A stretch of DNA of 64,000 nt from JAWLEP01 sp964553045 (lineage in GTDB: Bacteria > Fermentibacterota > Fermentibacteria > Fermentibacterales > JCC-6), in NCBI GenBank assembly GCA_964553045.1, contig CAZKJG010000007.1, positions 1-64,000 of the forward strand, written 5' to 3'. The position numbers were made by a program, and so were the translations under genes. Below are positions 8,170-16,546 of this stretch, one piece after another. Within the stretch, counting starts at the first letter, position 1, and each line of letters begins with the position of its first letter. The notes beneath the pieces are model-generated. The model saw only the letters and a list, made by a program, of their open reading frames with translations, was not told where the DNA came from and made no database searches.

Positions 8170-9470
8170 CGCAGGCGCCGCCGGACAGCTATCTGGTCCA
8201 GGGCGGGAGGCCCCTCAAGGGCACGCTCCATCCGGCCGGGAGCAAGAACGCGGCCCTTCCCGAACTGGCCGCGTCGCTTCTCTCCGACAGACCGGTCACC
8301 ATACGAAACCTGCCCGAGATCCGGGACGTACGGGCCATGCTCGATATCCTCAGAAGCCTGGGAGCAAGCGTGGAGATGCGGGGGAGGGACGAGGCGGTGG
8401 TTCATGCCTCCGAGATAGACCCCGACGGCCTGGACCGGGAGCTCTGCCGCAGGATTCGGGCGTCCATACTGCTGGCCGGTCCCCTGATGGCCCGGGCCGG
8501 ACTCCTGGAGCTGCCCCCTCCCGGAGGCGACGTGATCGGCCGGAGGAGGCTGGACACCCACTTCATGGCCCTGGAGCGCATGGGGACCACGGTGGAGCTC
8601 GACGGAAGCTCAATCCGTCTGACCACTCGACAGCTCTCCGGAGCCTCGATGCTTCTGGACGAGCCCTCCGTAACCGCCACCGAGAATGCGATGATGGCAG
8701 CCTCCGCGGCGCGGGGAACGACCGTGATATACAACGCCGCATGCGAGCCGAACGTCCAGGATCTGGCCCGCCTTCTTTGCTCTATGGGGGCTGTTATCGA
8801 CGGTGCCGGCACAAACCGGATGACCATCCAGGGCAGGGGCGGTCCCCTGCGGGGGGCTGAGCACACCGTTTCCCCGGATCACATAGAGATCGGGAGCTTC
8901 CTGGGGCTCGCCGCCTGCTGCGGGAATGGGATAAGGATAGCGGGCGTACCGAAGACGGATGTAGAGCCCACCGCGAGGGTGCTGCAGCGGCTGGGGCTGC
9001 GACTGGAGCGCGAGGGCGAGGACCTGATTGTTCCCGGCGGCCAGGAGCTCGAGGTAGTATGCGATCGGGGAAACGCCATACCCACGATCTACGACGCACC
9101 CTGGCCCGGATTCTCGCCCGATCTCACCAGCACGGCTGTCGTGCTCGCCACCCAGGCCAGGGGCACCGTACTCATCTTCGAGAAGATGTTCGAGAGCCGC
9201 CTGTTCTTCGTTGACAAGCTGGTATCGATGGGTGCCCGCATCATTCAGTGCGACCCCCACAGAGTAGTCGTCTCCGGCCCCGCCAGGCTCCACGGAACCA
9301 GGGTCTCCAGTCCGGACATAAGGGCCGGCATGGCTCTGCTGACGGCCGCCCTGTGCGCCGACGGAGAGAGCGTGATCGGAAACGTGCACCAGATAGAGCG
9401 CGGGTACCAGAGGCTGGTGGAAAGGCTGGGTGCCCTCGGGGCCGGCATAACCAGAGGCCCGGAGCAATGA
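8166..9470 (+). CDS. murA: UDP-N-acetylglucosamine 1-carboxyvinyltransferase with Asp at the usual Cys115 position
   Basis: The first committed enzyme of peptidoglycan synthesis: it transfers enolpyruvate from PEP to UDP-GlcNAc in the cytosol. It has 434 aa, with the EPSP-synthase fold, the N-terminal AGSKNAALPELAAS and the C-terminal DIRAGMALLTAAL. The active-site loop reads PPPGGDVIGRRRLD, so residue 122 is Asp where most bacteria have the Cys alkylated by fosfomycin. Asp occurs naturally in MurA of Mycobacterium and Chlamydia and gives intrinsic resistance. ATGA overlaps link it to the exonuclease upstream and the lipoprotein downstream. Confidence 0.95.
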   Translation: MTQAPPDSYLVQGGRPLKGTLHPAGSKNAALPELAASLLSDRPVTIRNLPEIRDVRAMLDILRSLGASVEMRGRDEAVVHASEIDPDGLDRELCRRIRASILLAGPLMARAGLLELPPPGGDVIGRRRLDTHFMALERMGTTVELDGSSIRLTTRQLSGASMLLDEPSVTATENAMMAASAARGTTVIYNAACEPNVQDLARLLCSMGAVIDGAGTNRMTIQGRGGPLRGAEHTVSPDHIEIGSFLGLAACCGNGIRIAGVPKTDVEPTARVLQRLGLRLEREGEDLIVPGGQELEVVCDRGNAIPTIYDAPWPGFSPDLTSTAVVLATQARGTVLIFEKMFESRLFFVDKLVSMGARIIQCDPHRVVVSGPARLHGTRVSSPDIRAGMALLTAALCADGESVIGNVHQIERGYQRLVERLGALGAGITRGPEQ

Positions 9471-10426
9471 CGGGAAGAGCATTGACACGCGTACCGATCT
9501 CTGCGGTGGCACTGGTGCTCGCAATCTGGCTGGCCGGCTGTGACGACGATGGCGGGGAGGAGTACGTCTGGGAGGATGGGGCCAGGTTCTTCATAGGCTC
9601 GTCCAGCAGCTCCGACACGGCCCTCGCCTGGTCACCCACAGGGAACGTACTGCTCTATACCTCCTCCCCTGCGGGCAATCCCAACCTGTACGGGTACGAT
9701 CGCGTATCCAACCCGGTCAAGATATCGGGCTCCTCCGGCGATGAGTGCGTGGGGCCCAACGGATGCTGGACCTCCGCAACCGATCCCGGACTGATAGTCT
9801 ACGCCGAGCTTCGGGGAGACTCCGCCGGCAAGATCAGAACGCGTACCGGCGACCTGGGCGCCATCAAGACTCTCCTTGAGGATTCCACCATGCAGTTCCT
9901 GCATCCCGGCTGGTCCACCCAGGCCGATCTCCTGGTCTTCTCCGCCAGGGAGACCGATTCCGCAGGCTCGTACTGGGGACTCTACACCGCCGAATACGTC
10001 GAAGGCGAGGAGCTTCAGCCCCAGACCCTCATAGCCGAGGGGGGAGTCGATCTGATTCGTCCCTCCTTCTCATCGAATGGTGAGCAGATCCTCTACCAGA
10101 GGTCCGACGGTACGCACAGCGATATCTGGGTGGCAGATGCTGACGGCTCCAACCCCCTGCCCGTGATACTCGCCAGCAGCGACGACATCCACCCATGCTG
10201 GTCGCCGTACGAGGACTGGTTCGTCTTCGCCTCCGACCGCGACGGCGACTACGAGATCTACGCGGCCAGCATCGACTCCGACACACTGATCCGCATCACC
10301 GACGACCCGGCACAGGACATCTACCCCGCATGGAACCCCACCATACCCGAGATCGTGTTCTCCGCCGACCGCAACTCAGACAACTACGACATCTACTACA
10401 TCGAGGAGCCCGACCTCCCCCGCTAA
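9467..10426 (+). CDS. Lipoprotein with TolB-like WD40/PD40 beta-propeller repeats
   Basis: The protein is 319 aa. The lipobox is LAGC with Cys25. The body has repeated PD40 blades, seen as LAWSPTGNVLLYTS, PSFSSNGEQILYQRSDGTHSDIW, CWSPYEDWFVFASDRDGDYEIY and AWNPTIPEIVFSADRNSDNYDIY. This suggests a periplasmic beta-propeller for protein or glycan binding, but the N-terminal TolB domain is missing and no tol-pal genes are here. It overlaps murA by ATGA. A REP repeat begins directly after the stop codon. Confidence 0.85.
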   Translation: MTGRALTRVPISAVALVLAIWLAGCDDDGGEEYVWEDGARFFIGSSSSSDTALAWSPTGNVLLYTSSPAGNPNLYGYDRVSNPVKISGSSGDECVGPNGCWTSATDPGLIVYAELRGDSAGKIRTRTGDLGAIKTLLEDSTMQFLHPGWSTQADLLVFSARETDSAGSYWGLYTAEYVEGEELQPQTLIAEGGVDLIRPSFSSNGEQILYQRSDGTHSDIWVADADGSNPLPVILASSDDIHPCWSPYEDWFVFASDRDGDYEIYAASIDSDTLIRITDDPAQDIYPAWNPTIPEIVFSADRNSDNYDIYYIEEPDLPR

Positions 10427-10470
10427 TTCAAGTGCCAGGCACTTGAATTGAACGGTTGCCAGGTAGGTAT
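10427..10470 (+). repeat. REP-like repeat, copy 3 (left flank of the RAYT gene)
   Basis: This copy contains a perfect 15-nt palindrome with G at its centre region (AAGTGCCAGGCACTT), a TTGAATTGAACGG segment and GGTAGGTAT. It is the copy most like the ones at 61 and 2343. It starts one base after the stop codon of the lipoprotein gene. Confidence 0.85.
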
Positions 10471-10491
10471 TTACGGTTCCCTGTCAAGGGG

Positions 10492-10520
10492 TTGAACATG
10501 TGTTTAGTATGGTGTACAAT
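10492..10520 (+). promoter_or_regulatory. Sigma70-type promoter of the RAYT gene
   Basis: TTGAAC (10492-10497) and TACAAT (10515-10520) are separated by 17 nt. The predicted transcription start is around 10527, only a few bases before the ATG at 10530. The mRNA would then be nearly leaderless, which agrees with the absence of a Shine-Dalgarno sequence before this start. Confidence 0.6.
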
Positions 10521-10529
10521 AGTAGTGAT

Positions 10530-11336
10530 ATGGGACGAAAACCGCGCATCGAGTACGAGGGAGCCGTCTACCACGTCAGCGCCAGGGCCGTGGGCCGCCG
10601 GGCGCTGTACTCCTGCAGCGCAGACCGCTTTCATTTTCTTAACCTCCTTCGGCGCACCCGTCGGAAGTACTCCTGGGATTTCCTGGCCTTCTGCCTGATG
10701 ACCAGCCACTACCACATGGTCCTCAGGACGGACCGGCCCAACCTCTCCCGGGGCATGGCCTGGCTCAACGGAAGCTACGCACGCAGATTCAACGTACGGC
10801 AGGACCGCAGCGGTCACCTCTTCGACAAGCGCTTCTTCTCCCGCCTGGTCAGAAGCGAGGCGCACCTGCTGGAGGAGATCCGCTACGTTCTGCTGAACCC
10901 CGTCAGGGCCGGCATGGTCTCCGATCCCGCAGACTATCGCTGGAGCAGCTGCGCCGCCTGCCTGGAGCTCCGGTCATCCGGCGGATTCGGCATCGTCGAC
11001 ATCGAAGAGGTGCTTGGGGTATTCGCGAAAAACGCAGAAGCAGGATCGAGGCGCCTGAAGAGCTTCCTGGAAGCGGGAATGGAGGGCGAGATCTCTCCGC
11101 CGGAAGTGCCCGACGACTTTCCTGCGGGCTTCCGCCTGGAATCAGGGGCGGAAAGCAGCCCATCAGAGTCAGGTTCCGTACTGCCGCATCCGGGAACCTA
11201 TGGCTCCAACCTGGAGGAGAGGAACCGGGCCATAAGGCGGGCCTGCCTGCAGCTGGGGCTTTCGCAGAAGGCCGTAGCCGATCGGCTGGGCCTTTCCAGC
11301 GCCTCGGTATCGAGAATATTGAGCCGCCAGCAGTAG
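10530..11336 (+). CDS. REP-associated tyrosine transposase (RAYT, IS200-like Y1 family)
   Basis: The protein is 268 aa. It begins MGRKPRIEYEGAVYHVSAR, the classic RAYT N-terminus. The metal-binding HUH motif is HYH at residues 60-62 (LMTSHYHMVLRT). The likely nucleophile is Tyr83 in GSYARRFN, followed by GHLFDKRF and YVLLNPVRAGMV. A C-terminal helix-turn-helix (LGLSQKAVADRLGLSSASVS) should bind DNA, perhaps the REP. RAYTs cut and move single-stranded REP sequences but are usually resident single-copy genes. I placed the start at 10530 rather than at the in-frame ATG at 10500, because the promoter -10 lies between them and the family begins here. Confidence 0.93.
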   Translation: MGRKPRIEYEGAVYHVSARAVGRRALYSCSADRFHFLNLLRRTRRKYSWDFLAFCLMTSHYHMVLRTDRPNLSRGMAWLNGSYARRFNVRQDRSGHLFDKRFFSRLVRSEAHLLEEIRYVLLNPVRAGMVSDPADYRWSSCAACLELRSSGGFGIVDIEEVLGVFAKNAEAGSRRLKSFLEAGMEGEISPPEVPDDFPAGFRLESGAESSPSESGSVLPHPGTYGSNLEERNRAIRRACLQLGLSQKAVADRLGLSSASVSRILSRQQ

Positions 11337-11350
11337 CAATGCCTGGAAGG

Positions 11351-11406
11351 CAATTTCCTACCCCGGCTGCGTAGAACGTAAGTGCCTGGCACTTACATGG
11401 CACGTG
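11351..11406 (-). repeat. REP-like repeat, copy 4 (right flank of the RAYT gene, inverted)
   Basis: The minus strand reads TAAGTGCCAGGCACTTAC followed by a diverged linker and GGGGTAGGAAATTGC, parallel to the copy at 10427 but with a different middle. Its inverted position fits the usual outward-facing REP pair around a RAYT gene. Confidence 0.8.
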
Positions 11407-11415
11407 AATAGGGAA

Positions 11416-11441
11416 GGGCCCTCCGCCAAAGCGGAGGGCCC
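11416..11441 (-). terminator. Strong hairpin, probable terminator of the TPR lipoprotein gene
   Basis: GGGCCCTCCGC (11416-11426) pairs perfectly with GCGGAGGGCCC (11431-11441) around a 4-nt loop, 22 nt after the minus-strand stop codon. The minus-strand downstream flank TTCCCTATTC has only a weak U-tract. It could also stop transcription from the RAYT gene. Confidence 0.65.
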
Positions 11442-11463
11442 TCTTGTGCGGTATGGATTGCGG

Positions 11464-12690
11464 CTAGCTGGCTACCAGACCCTCGATCTCCTCGATCAGG
11501 TCCAGCTCGAAGTCGGCCGACTCCGGGTCGAGCCCGGTGCCGGCGCCCACCTTCTTGCAGAGGAACCAGGCGTACATGTACTTCTCCTGGCCGTAGGCTA
11601 TAAGCGCCGCGTTGCCCACCAGCTGGTCGAGATTGATGTCCATCTGGACACCATCCGTCCCGTACTGGCTGCCCTCGTCGAAGGTGTAGGAGTCAAAGAG
11701 CTGCTCCAATGCCTGGCCGTTTGCCACGCCCAACAGGGTGTTGCCGTTCTCCCCGCGGAGCTGCTGAAGCAGGCCCCAGCCGGCCATCGCATCCTTGCTT
11801 ACCTGCGTGGCCCCACTTCCGACACCCAGCGTCACGTAGTCGTAGTTGCACTGCATGCCGGGCATGATCCACCTGTAGAAGTTCGGAGCCTCGTCCACAG
11901 AAGTGTAGTTCATGGGGATGGTCAGGTAGACGTACTCGCCGATCACGCTGTCGGGGTTGTAGGTGACGGAGAGCGGTACGTTGGACAGCTCCAGACACGT
12001 GATCAGACCGCTGTTCTGCGGCGAGAAGCGGTACTCGAGAGTCGCAGAGCCCAGGTGCGGCCCCACCCACGTGGTGTCGCCGCTTACGCTGTCCACCTGG
12101 AAGAACCAGTTGTGGTACGATGGCGCATCGGGGTTGCTGGGTGTGTAGTAGCCGTACATGTACAGCCCCGGCGTCTGCTCGATAATCTCGGTGGTGTCAC
12201 CCGGGAAGGGCCAGTCGATCCAGGTCTCGCCCACGGCGTCGCTGATTTGGCCCACTGTGTCGATCTGCTCCGGGGCCACCCTGTTGTCTATCAGCTCGTA
12301 GGGATCCATGTAGGCATCGCTTCCGCTGCCCTCCACGGACTGGATGCCCACCTCGGTGAGGAAGTCCACCAGGGGTGGCTGCCCGCCGTCTAGCTGCAGG
12401 GCCATGTAGAAGTACTCGTTAGCCTTGCCCCAGTAATCTGTCAGGTAGAGGCTGGACCAGCCGGCTCCGAGGAAAACCTCGCCGTTCTGGACCTCGGCAT
12501 CTATCGCCTGCTGGAAGTAATCCAGCGCCTCGTCGTAATTCCCGGCCTCGAAGGCGGCCCATCCGTTGTTGAGGAAGCCCTCGAGATAGATCGGAGGCGG
12601 CACTTCCTCGGGAAGCTGGTCGCCGCATCCGGTCATCAGAACGAGGGAGGCCCCAAGGACCAGGAGCAGTGCTGCTCTTGTTGATCTCAC
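11464..12690 (-). CDS. Secreted lipoprotein with an N-terminal TPR-like segment
   Basis: The protein is 408 aa. The signal peptide ends in LMTGC with lipidated Cys22. Residues about 35-100 look like one or two TPR helices (NNGWAAFEAGNYDEALDYFQQAI). The rest is beta-rich, with many Asp, Tyr and Trp, and has no recognised family. I chose GTG at 12690: GGGAGGGAGA lies just upstream and it gives a clean lipoprotein signal, while the longer frame overlaps the next gene. It is the last gene of the minus-strand envelope run and starts 16 nt after the preceding stop. The role may be in surface protein assembly, by context only. Confidence 0.78.
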   Translation of the reverse strand: MRSTRAALLLVLGASLVLMTGCGDQLPEEVPPPIYLEGFLNNGWAAFEAGNYDEALDYFQQAIDAEVQNGEVFLGAGWSSLYLTDYWGKANEYFYMALQLDGGQPPLVDFLTEVGIQSVEGSGSDAYMDPYELIDNRVAPEQIDTVGQISDAVGETWIDWPFPGDTTEIIEQTPGLYMYGYYTPSNPDAPSYHNWFFQVDSVSGDTTWVGPHLGSATLEYRFSPQNSGLITCLELSNVPLSVTYNPDSVIGEYVYLTIPMNYTSVDEAPNFYRWIMPGMQCNYDYVTLGVGSGATQVSKDAMAGWGLLQQLRGENGNTLLGVANGQALEQLFDSYTFDEGSQYGTDGVQMDINLDQLVGNAALIAYGQEKYMYAWFLCKKVGAGTGLDPESADFELDLIEEIEGLVAS

Positions 12691-12706
12691 GATTCTCCCT
12701 CCCTTC

Positions 12707-15145
12707 CTACTCAATGCGGAGCATCTTCTGCGTGGCTGTCTGGCCGTCGGCCTCCAGCCTGCAGAAGTAGACGCCCGCGCCAACTTCGTTACCGGACGCG
12801 TCACAGCCGTCCCAGACCACAGTGTGATCCGCCGCGACCATCTCGCCGTCCGCCAGTGTCCTAACCAGCCTGCCGCTGAGGTCGAAGACCCTGACCGTAG
12901 CCCGACCGGTCTGCGGAAGACTGAAGCTAATGGCAGCCTGGGCTACGAACGGGTTGGGATAGCTGCCGTTGATGCCCATCTCTGCCGGTACCTCGGGGGA
13001 TACCACACCCGGGGCCTCGCCGTAGGCGTATATCCCGCCGCCGTCGATAGTAGCGTGCATGCGGCCGGACTGGTAGTAGCTGCTCTCCAGCCTGTCCCAG
13101 CCTTCGCCGTTCCAGCGGTAGACGGCGCCGTTGGCGTCGCCTGCGGGGAAGGAGAGGTCGCCGGCCGCGTCGGAGACGCTCACCGGCCCGGCGATGACGC
13201 CGGTCATGGCGTCCACCGCCCCCTGCATGGGGATGTCGCTGGACACGGAAAGACCGAGCATGCCGGTCTCCATGAGTACGACCATCTGGCCGGGAGCGGC
13301 CGAACCGCCCTCCACGTCCAGCCTGGCCTCGGTTATGTCCAGGACCATGCCCTCCTGCTCGGAGTAGCCGCAGCTCAGCTCGGCGGTCTCCGTGTGGGCG
13401 ATGCCCAGGGAATCCCAGCCGGTGCAGGAGATGGTGTAGTCACCGGCCTCCCAGAGGTTCACCACACCGCTCCAGAGCGTTCCGCTGAAGCTCTCCATGG
13501 GGGCCATGATGGTGCTGTCGCCCCTAGTGGCTGTTACTGCGGGTCCGACCCAGTCGAAGCCGTAGGGGGTCACATTCTCGCCGTCCTCCACGTAGAAAAG
13601 GGAGGTGTAGGCCTGGATGAACTGCGGGTTGGCCGGGTTCTGCATGAGGGCCGCCAGTATGTCCTTCTCAGCCATGTCCTGGCTAAAGATGGAGGCCAGC
13701 GCAGACTGCCCGCCCGGGTTGTTGTTGGTGGTGACCACGAAGACCTCGTCACCCTCCAACTGGAGGGTGCCGTTGTAGAGGTCGTTGAGCTCGATTACAC
13801 CCACGGATGCAGGAACGTCATCCTCCATCACTATCTTCCAGGCGTACCACTTGCCGTTGAAGTTGCTGCCGGATCCATCGTTCTGGTTGTACTGGCCGTT
13901 GAAGTAGACAGTGGCGCCTTCCGGCGGCTCGTACATGGCGAAGTAGCGTGCCGACCAGGCCGCGCTCCTCATGGCAGGCGCCAGGTTTGTAGCCATCGGG
14001 TAATCGGAGATGGTTCCGTCAAGCGACCCCGGGTAGTCGATCACGGCCAGCTCGAAGTCGGTGCCGTCGAGGAAGTCGTAGTGGTACTTGCCCCCCTCGA
14101 AGTCGGCCGCGTAGTGGGAGATCGCGTTGGCGATGATGTAATCGTTGTACAGCGGCATTATCACGTTTTCTATCACCGTGGAGGAGTCCTCGGAGGGCTC
14201 CATGGCCAGGCCTATGTTCCACATGTCGGCATAGTCCTCGCTGGTGGCGATAGCGGGCAGTATGTTACCCGAGCTGTTCTGCTGCGCGTACATCAGGAAC
14301 AGCAGTGCCGCACCCTCGTTTGAGTCGAAGAACACTCCGTTTCCGGCGCCGCCGGAGTTGAAGAGGGTGAGGTCTAGCCAGGCCTTCTGGCCCTGGAACT
14401 TGGCCAAATCCTTGGCTATGCCGGCCTGGCTGTTGCCGTAGTTGGTGAGGCCGTAAGCCAGGTACTGGCCCACTACGCCAAGGCCGCGGACCAGCCAGCG
14501 GGACTCATCCAGGTTGTATGTGTAACGGATGAACTCGGCCACGCCGGAGGGAATCGCTACGGTGTGCATGAAGGACTTGAGCTCTGGGGCCGGAATATCC
14601 CGATAGACACCTATGTTTATGTAGATGCAGTCATGGTTGTTCGCCGTCTCGGGATCACCGTCGTAGTCATCCGGCCAGACGTAGCGCTTTATGCCGGCGC
14701 GGAAGGTTCCTGTGGAACCCTGATACTCATCCGGTATGTCGGCGAAGACCAGCCAGATCTTGTCGTCGTCGTTCACGGTCGTCTTGGGCTCCGCCAAGGC
14801 GGAAGTCACCGTACCGTAGACATCGACGCCCCCACCCTCGAACTGCTCGGTGAGGCTGTCCAGCTCGGTCTGGTCGAAGTACTCGGGCCAGAGGACTAAA
14901 GGATCCTCCGTATCGAAGTAGGTCGTATCCTGCACCAGCCAGTAGGCGTGCTCGGTCTCGGCGCGTACGGTGAACTGACGCGCCGCCGGCTCGGCCGCGA
15001 ACTGAGAGACGTCCGGGACCTTGAGGATGAACGTGTCACCCACGTTCACATCTGCCGTCGCGGTACCGATCCCGCTGACCGGGAGAAGGACAGCCGCCAG
15101 AAGGGCCAGCAGGCCCGCCCGGCGGATCCCTGTCATGCTTCTCAT
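12707..15145 (-). CDS. Secreted M30/M6-like peptidase homologue lacking the zinc site, with a FlgD/T9SS-type tail
   Basis: The protein is 812 aa with a Sec signal peptide (to about residue 31). Residues about 130-330 follow the layout of hyicolysin-like metallopeptidases: the strand HDCIYINIGVYRD, a helix where HEFQH is expected, then DESRWLVRGLGVVGQYLAYG in place of the usual ETWVNEGLSE segment. Here the zinc motif has become AEFIR (residues 203-207), so both His ligands are lost, and so is the downstream Glu. The C-terminus (about 725-812) is a Por-secretion/FlgD-like beta domain with YPNPF and AGVYFCRLEADGQ. It is presumably a surface-exposed binding or structural protein. GGGAGGT precedes the ATG. 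Confidence 0.8.
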   Translation of the reverse strand: MRSMTGIRRAGLLALLAAVLLPVSGIGTATADVNVGDTFILKVPDVSQFAAEPAARQFTVRAETEHAYWLVQDTTYFDTEDPLVLWPEYFDQTELDSLTEQFEGGGVDVYGTVTSALAEPKTTVNDDDKIWLVFADIPDEYQGSTGTFRAGIKRYVWPDDYDGDPETANNHDCIYINIGVYRDIPAPELKSFMHTVAIPSGVAEFIRYTYNLDESRWLVRGLGVVGQYLAYGLTNYGNSQAGIAKDLAKFQGQKAWLDLTLFNSGGAGNGVFFDSNEGAALLFLMYAQQNSSGNILPAIATSEDYADMWNIGLAMEPSEDSSTVIENVIMPLYNDYIIANAISHYAADFEGGKYHYDFLDGTDFELAVIDYPGSLDGTISDYPMATNLAPAMRSAAWSARYFAMYEPPEGATVYFNGQYNQNDGSGSNFNGKWYAWKIVMEDDVPASVGVIELNDLYNGTLQLEGDEVFVVTTNNNPGGQSALASIFSQDMAEKDILAALMQNPANPQFIQAYTSLFYVEDGENVTPYGFDWVGPAVTATRGDSTIMAPMESFSGTLWSGVVNLWEAGDYTISCTGWDSLGIAHTETAELSCGYSEQEGMVLDITEARLDVEGGSAAPGQMVVLMETGMLGLSVSSDIPMQGAVDAMTGVIAGPVSVSDAAGDLSFPAGDANGAVYRWNGEGWDRLESSYYQSGRMHATIDGGGIYAYGEAPGVVSPEVPAEMGINGSYPNPFVAQAAISFSLPQTGRATVRVFDLSGRLVRTLADGEMVAADHTVVWDGCDASGNEVGAGVYFCRLEADGQTATQKMLRIE

Positions 15146-15204
15146 ATTAGACCTCCCTGTGTATGGTGGCAGGCCGATCCTTCCGGCGCCACCCTATCCG
15201 TTTC

Positions 15205-15221
15205 GCCTCCTGAGAGGAGGC
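15205..15221 (-). terminator. Short inverted repeat between secreted-protein and GWxTD genes
   Basis: GCCTCCT (15205-15211) pairs with AGGAGGC (15215-15221) around a 3-nt loop, within the 114-nt gap between two minus-strand genes. It has no U-tract on the minus strand. It may be a weak terminator or a processing site that separates expression of the flanking genes. Confidence 0.35.
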
Positions 15222-15259
15222 TTCTGATGGTTTCCGACGCTCTATTACGTTGCATCAGC

Positions 15260-16546
15260 TTACATACCCCCCTGCCTGTTACGAACCGTCTGCAGCATCT
15301 CCTGCCAGTTCTCATAGCTGACCTCGCCGTCGACGGTGGAGTAGATCTGCTCGTAGATCCCGTCTCCGGTCCGGTCGGCGAAGACGAACTGCTCGTTTCC
15401 CGAATCGTAGTACCAAATCTCATGCGGCAGGGCGTCTATGCTGAAAGCGTCTCTCTCCACATCGTCGGGAGAGCCGTAGACGATGGTCACCCGGCCCCGG
15501 TCGGTCCGCCATCCGGCGGTAAACTGGTTTCCGAACTCCTCGGCTTCCTCGCATCTCAGTTCGAACTGCCTGCGCTGCTGCCGGCTCCCGGCCCAGTACT
15601 CGTCGTAGAAGGCGCGGCGCTGCTCCTCGGAGTCCAGATTTTCGAGTATGTCACGCTCCTGCGACCCCAGAATCCAGCGCATCTCGTCGATGCGCATCTC
15701 TCCATCGTCGACCGATGTGTCCTGGACAGCCGTCTGTACATCCTCGAAGCCTATCATCAGCGGCTTGGACTGGCGCATGGTGTCCCCGGGTGAGGCGATG
15801 GTCATCTCCACGGTGTAGAGACCAGGTGTCCTGGCGGCCCCCAGGCTGATGCTGTCCATCAGTCCGATGGCATCGGCCCCTTCGGGTATTGGCATGGTCC
15901 GCCATGGCCTGGCGAATATCGCCGTGCCCCCCGGAGATCGCAGAACGGTCCTCTGCGAGACCTCGCGTCCGCCGTGCCCGTACAGCTCGGCGTAGACATA
16001 CACCAGTGGACTGGACGGAAGCATGAAGCGGCCGGCGGCGGCCGGATACACGAGCACGTCACCCTTCCTGAGGCGGTTGACCGAAGCCGGATCGCAGGGA
16101 ATGACCACCCTGGCCAGCTCCAGCTCGCTCAGACCGGCAAGCTCTTCCACATGCAACTCCCGAGTAAGCCTGCCCTGTAGGCCGTTGTTCATGTCGGTGA
16201 CCAGCACCTCGAGCTCGAAGTCACCCGGTGATACCGGGAGAACGGTCTGGTTTACCAGCCCCCGGCCCTCGGCCCATTCGGGCGTAGACGCCCACTGATC
16301 GACGGCTACTGTGTCCCCCGACCGGTCAAGCAGGACGATCTGGGTGACGAAGTGCGTCCCGCCGGCGGAGTCGCCTGCCAGCTGCTCCACGGCCATCTCC
16401 TGGTAGACCTCCAAGGCCATGCCGGCCGAGTCCAGGCCGAAGACAGCGGTGTCGATGCCGAAGGTGATGTCGCCGCGGCTGATTGTGCTCATCGGGGAGG
16501 CAAGGCCCACTGCCGCAAGAAGCAGAAGCGCAGTTATGCCGCGCAT
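15260..16546 (-). CDS. GWxTD-domain secreted protein
   Basis: The protein is 428 aa with a signal peptide (MRGITALLLLAAVGLASP). The GWxTD signature is GWRTD at 345-349, followed by RGRVTIVYGSPDDVE and IWYYDSGNEQFVFAD; the helical segment before it (WILGSQERDILENLDSEEQ) is also typical. GWxTD domains are common in FCB-group and candidate-phylum genomes and have no known biochemical role. I chose the ATG at 16546 after GGGGTG. It overlaps the end of the next GWxTD gene by 13 nt, so the two are translationally coupled. Confidence 0.88.
   Translation of the reverse strand: MRGITALLLLAAVGLASPMSTISRGDITFGIDTAVFGLDSAGMALEVYQEMAVEQLAGDSAGGTHFVTQIVLLDRSGDTVAVDQWASTPEWAEGRGLVNQTVLPVSPGDFELEVLVTDMNNGLQGRLTRELHVEELAGLSELELARVVIPCDPASVNRLRKGDVLVYPAAAGRFMLPSSPLVYVYAELYGHGGREVSQRTVLRSPGGTAIFARPWRTMPIPEGADAIGLMDSISLGAARTPGLYTVEMTIASPGDTMRQSKPLMIGFEDVQTAVQDTSVDDGEMRIDEMRWILGSQERDILENLDSEEQRRAFYDEYWAGSRQQRRQFELRCEEAEEFGNQFTAGWRTDRGRVTIVYGSPDDVERDAFSIDALPHEIWYYDSGNEQFVFADRTGDGIYEQIYSTVDGEVSYENWQEMLQTVRNRQGGM

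Larger units (their letters stand above)
10427..11406 (+). mobile_element. RAYT transposase gene flanked by inverted REP repeats
   Basis: The left flank at 10427-10470 contains AAGTGCCAGGCACTT, GAATTGAACGG and GGTAGGTATTTAC. The right flank at 11351-11406 carries the reverse complement order (AATTTCCTACC ... GTAAGTGCCTGGCACTTAC). Between them lies one Y1 transposase gene. This is the standard arrangement of a REPtron, in which a domesticated transposase is bordered by the REP sequences it recognises. No target duplication is evident. Confidence 0.85.

Noticed and set aside
10500..10529. Ten-residue N-terminal extension of the RAYT protein
   Set aside because: The predicted promoter -10 lies within it and RAYT proteins begin at the following MGRKPR motif.
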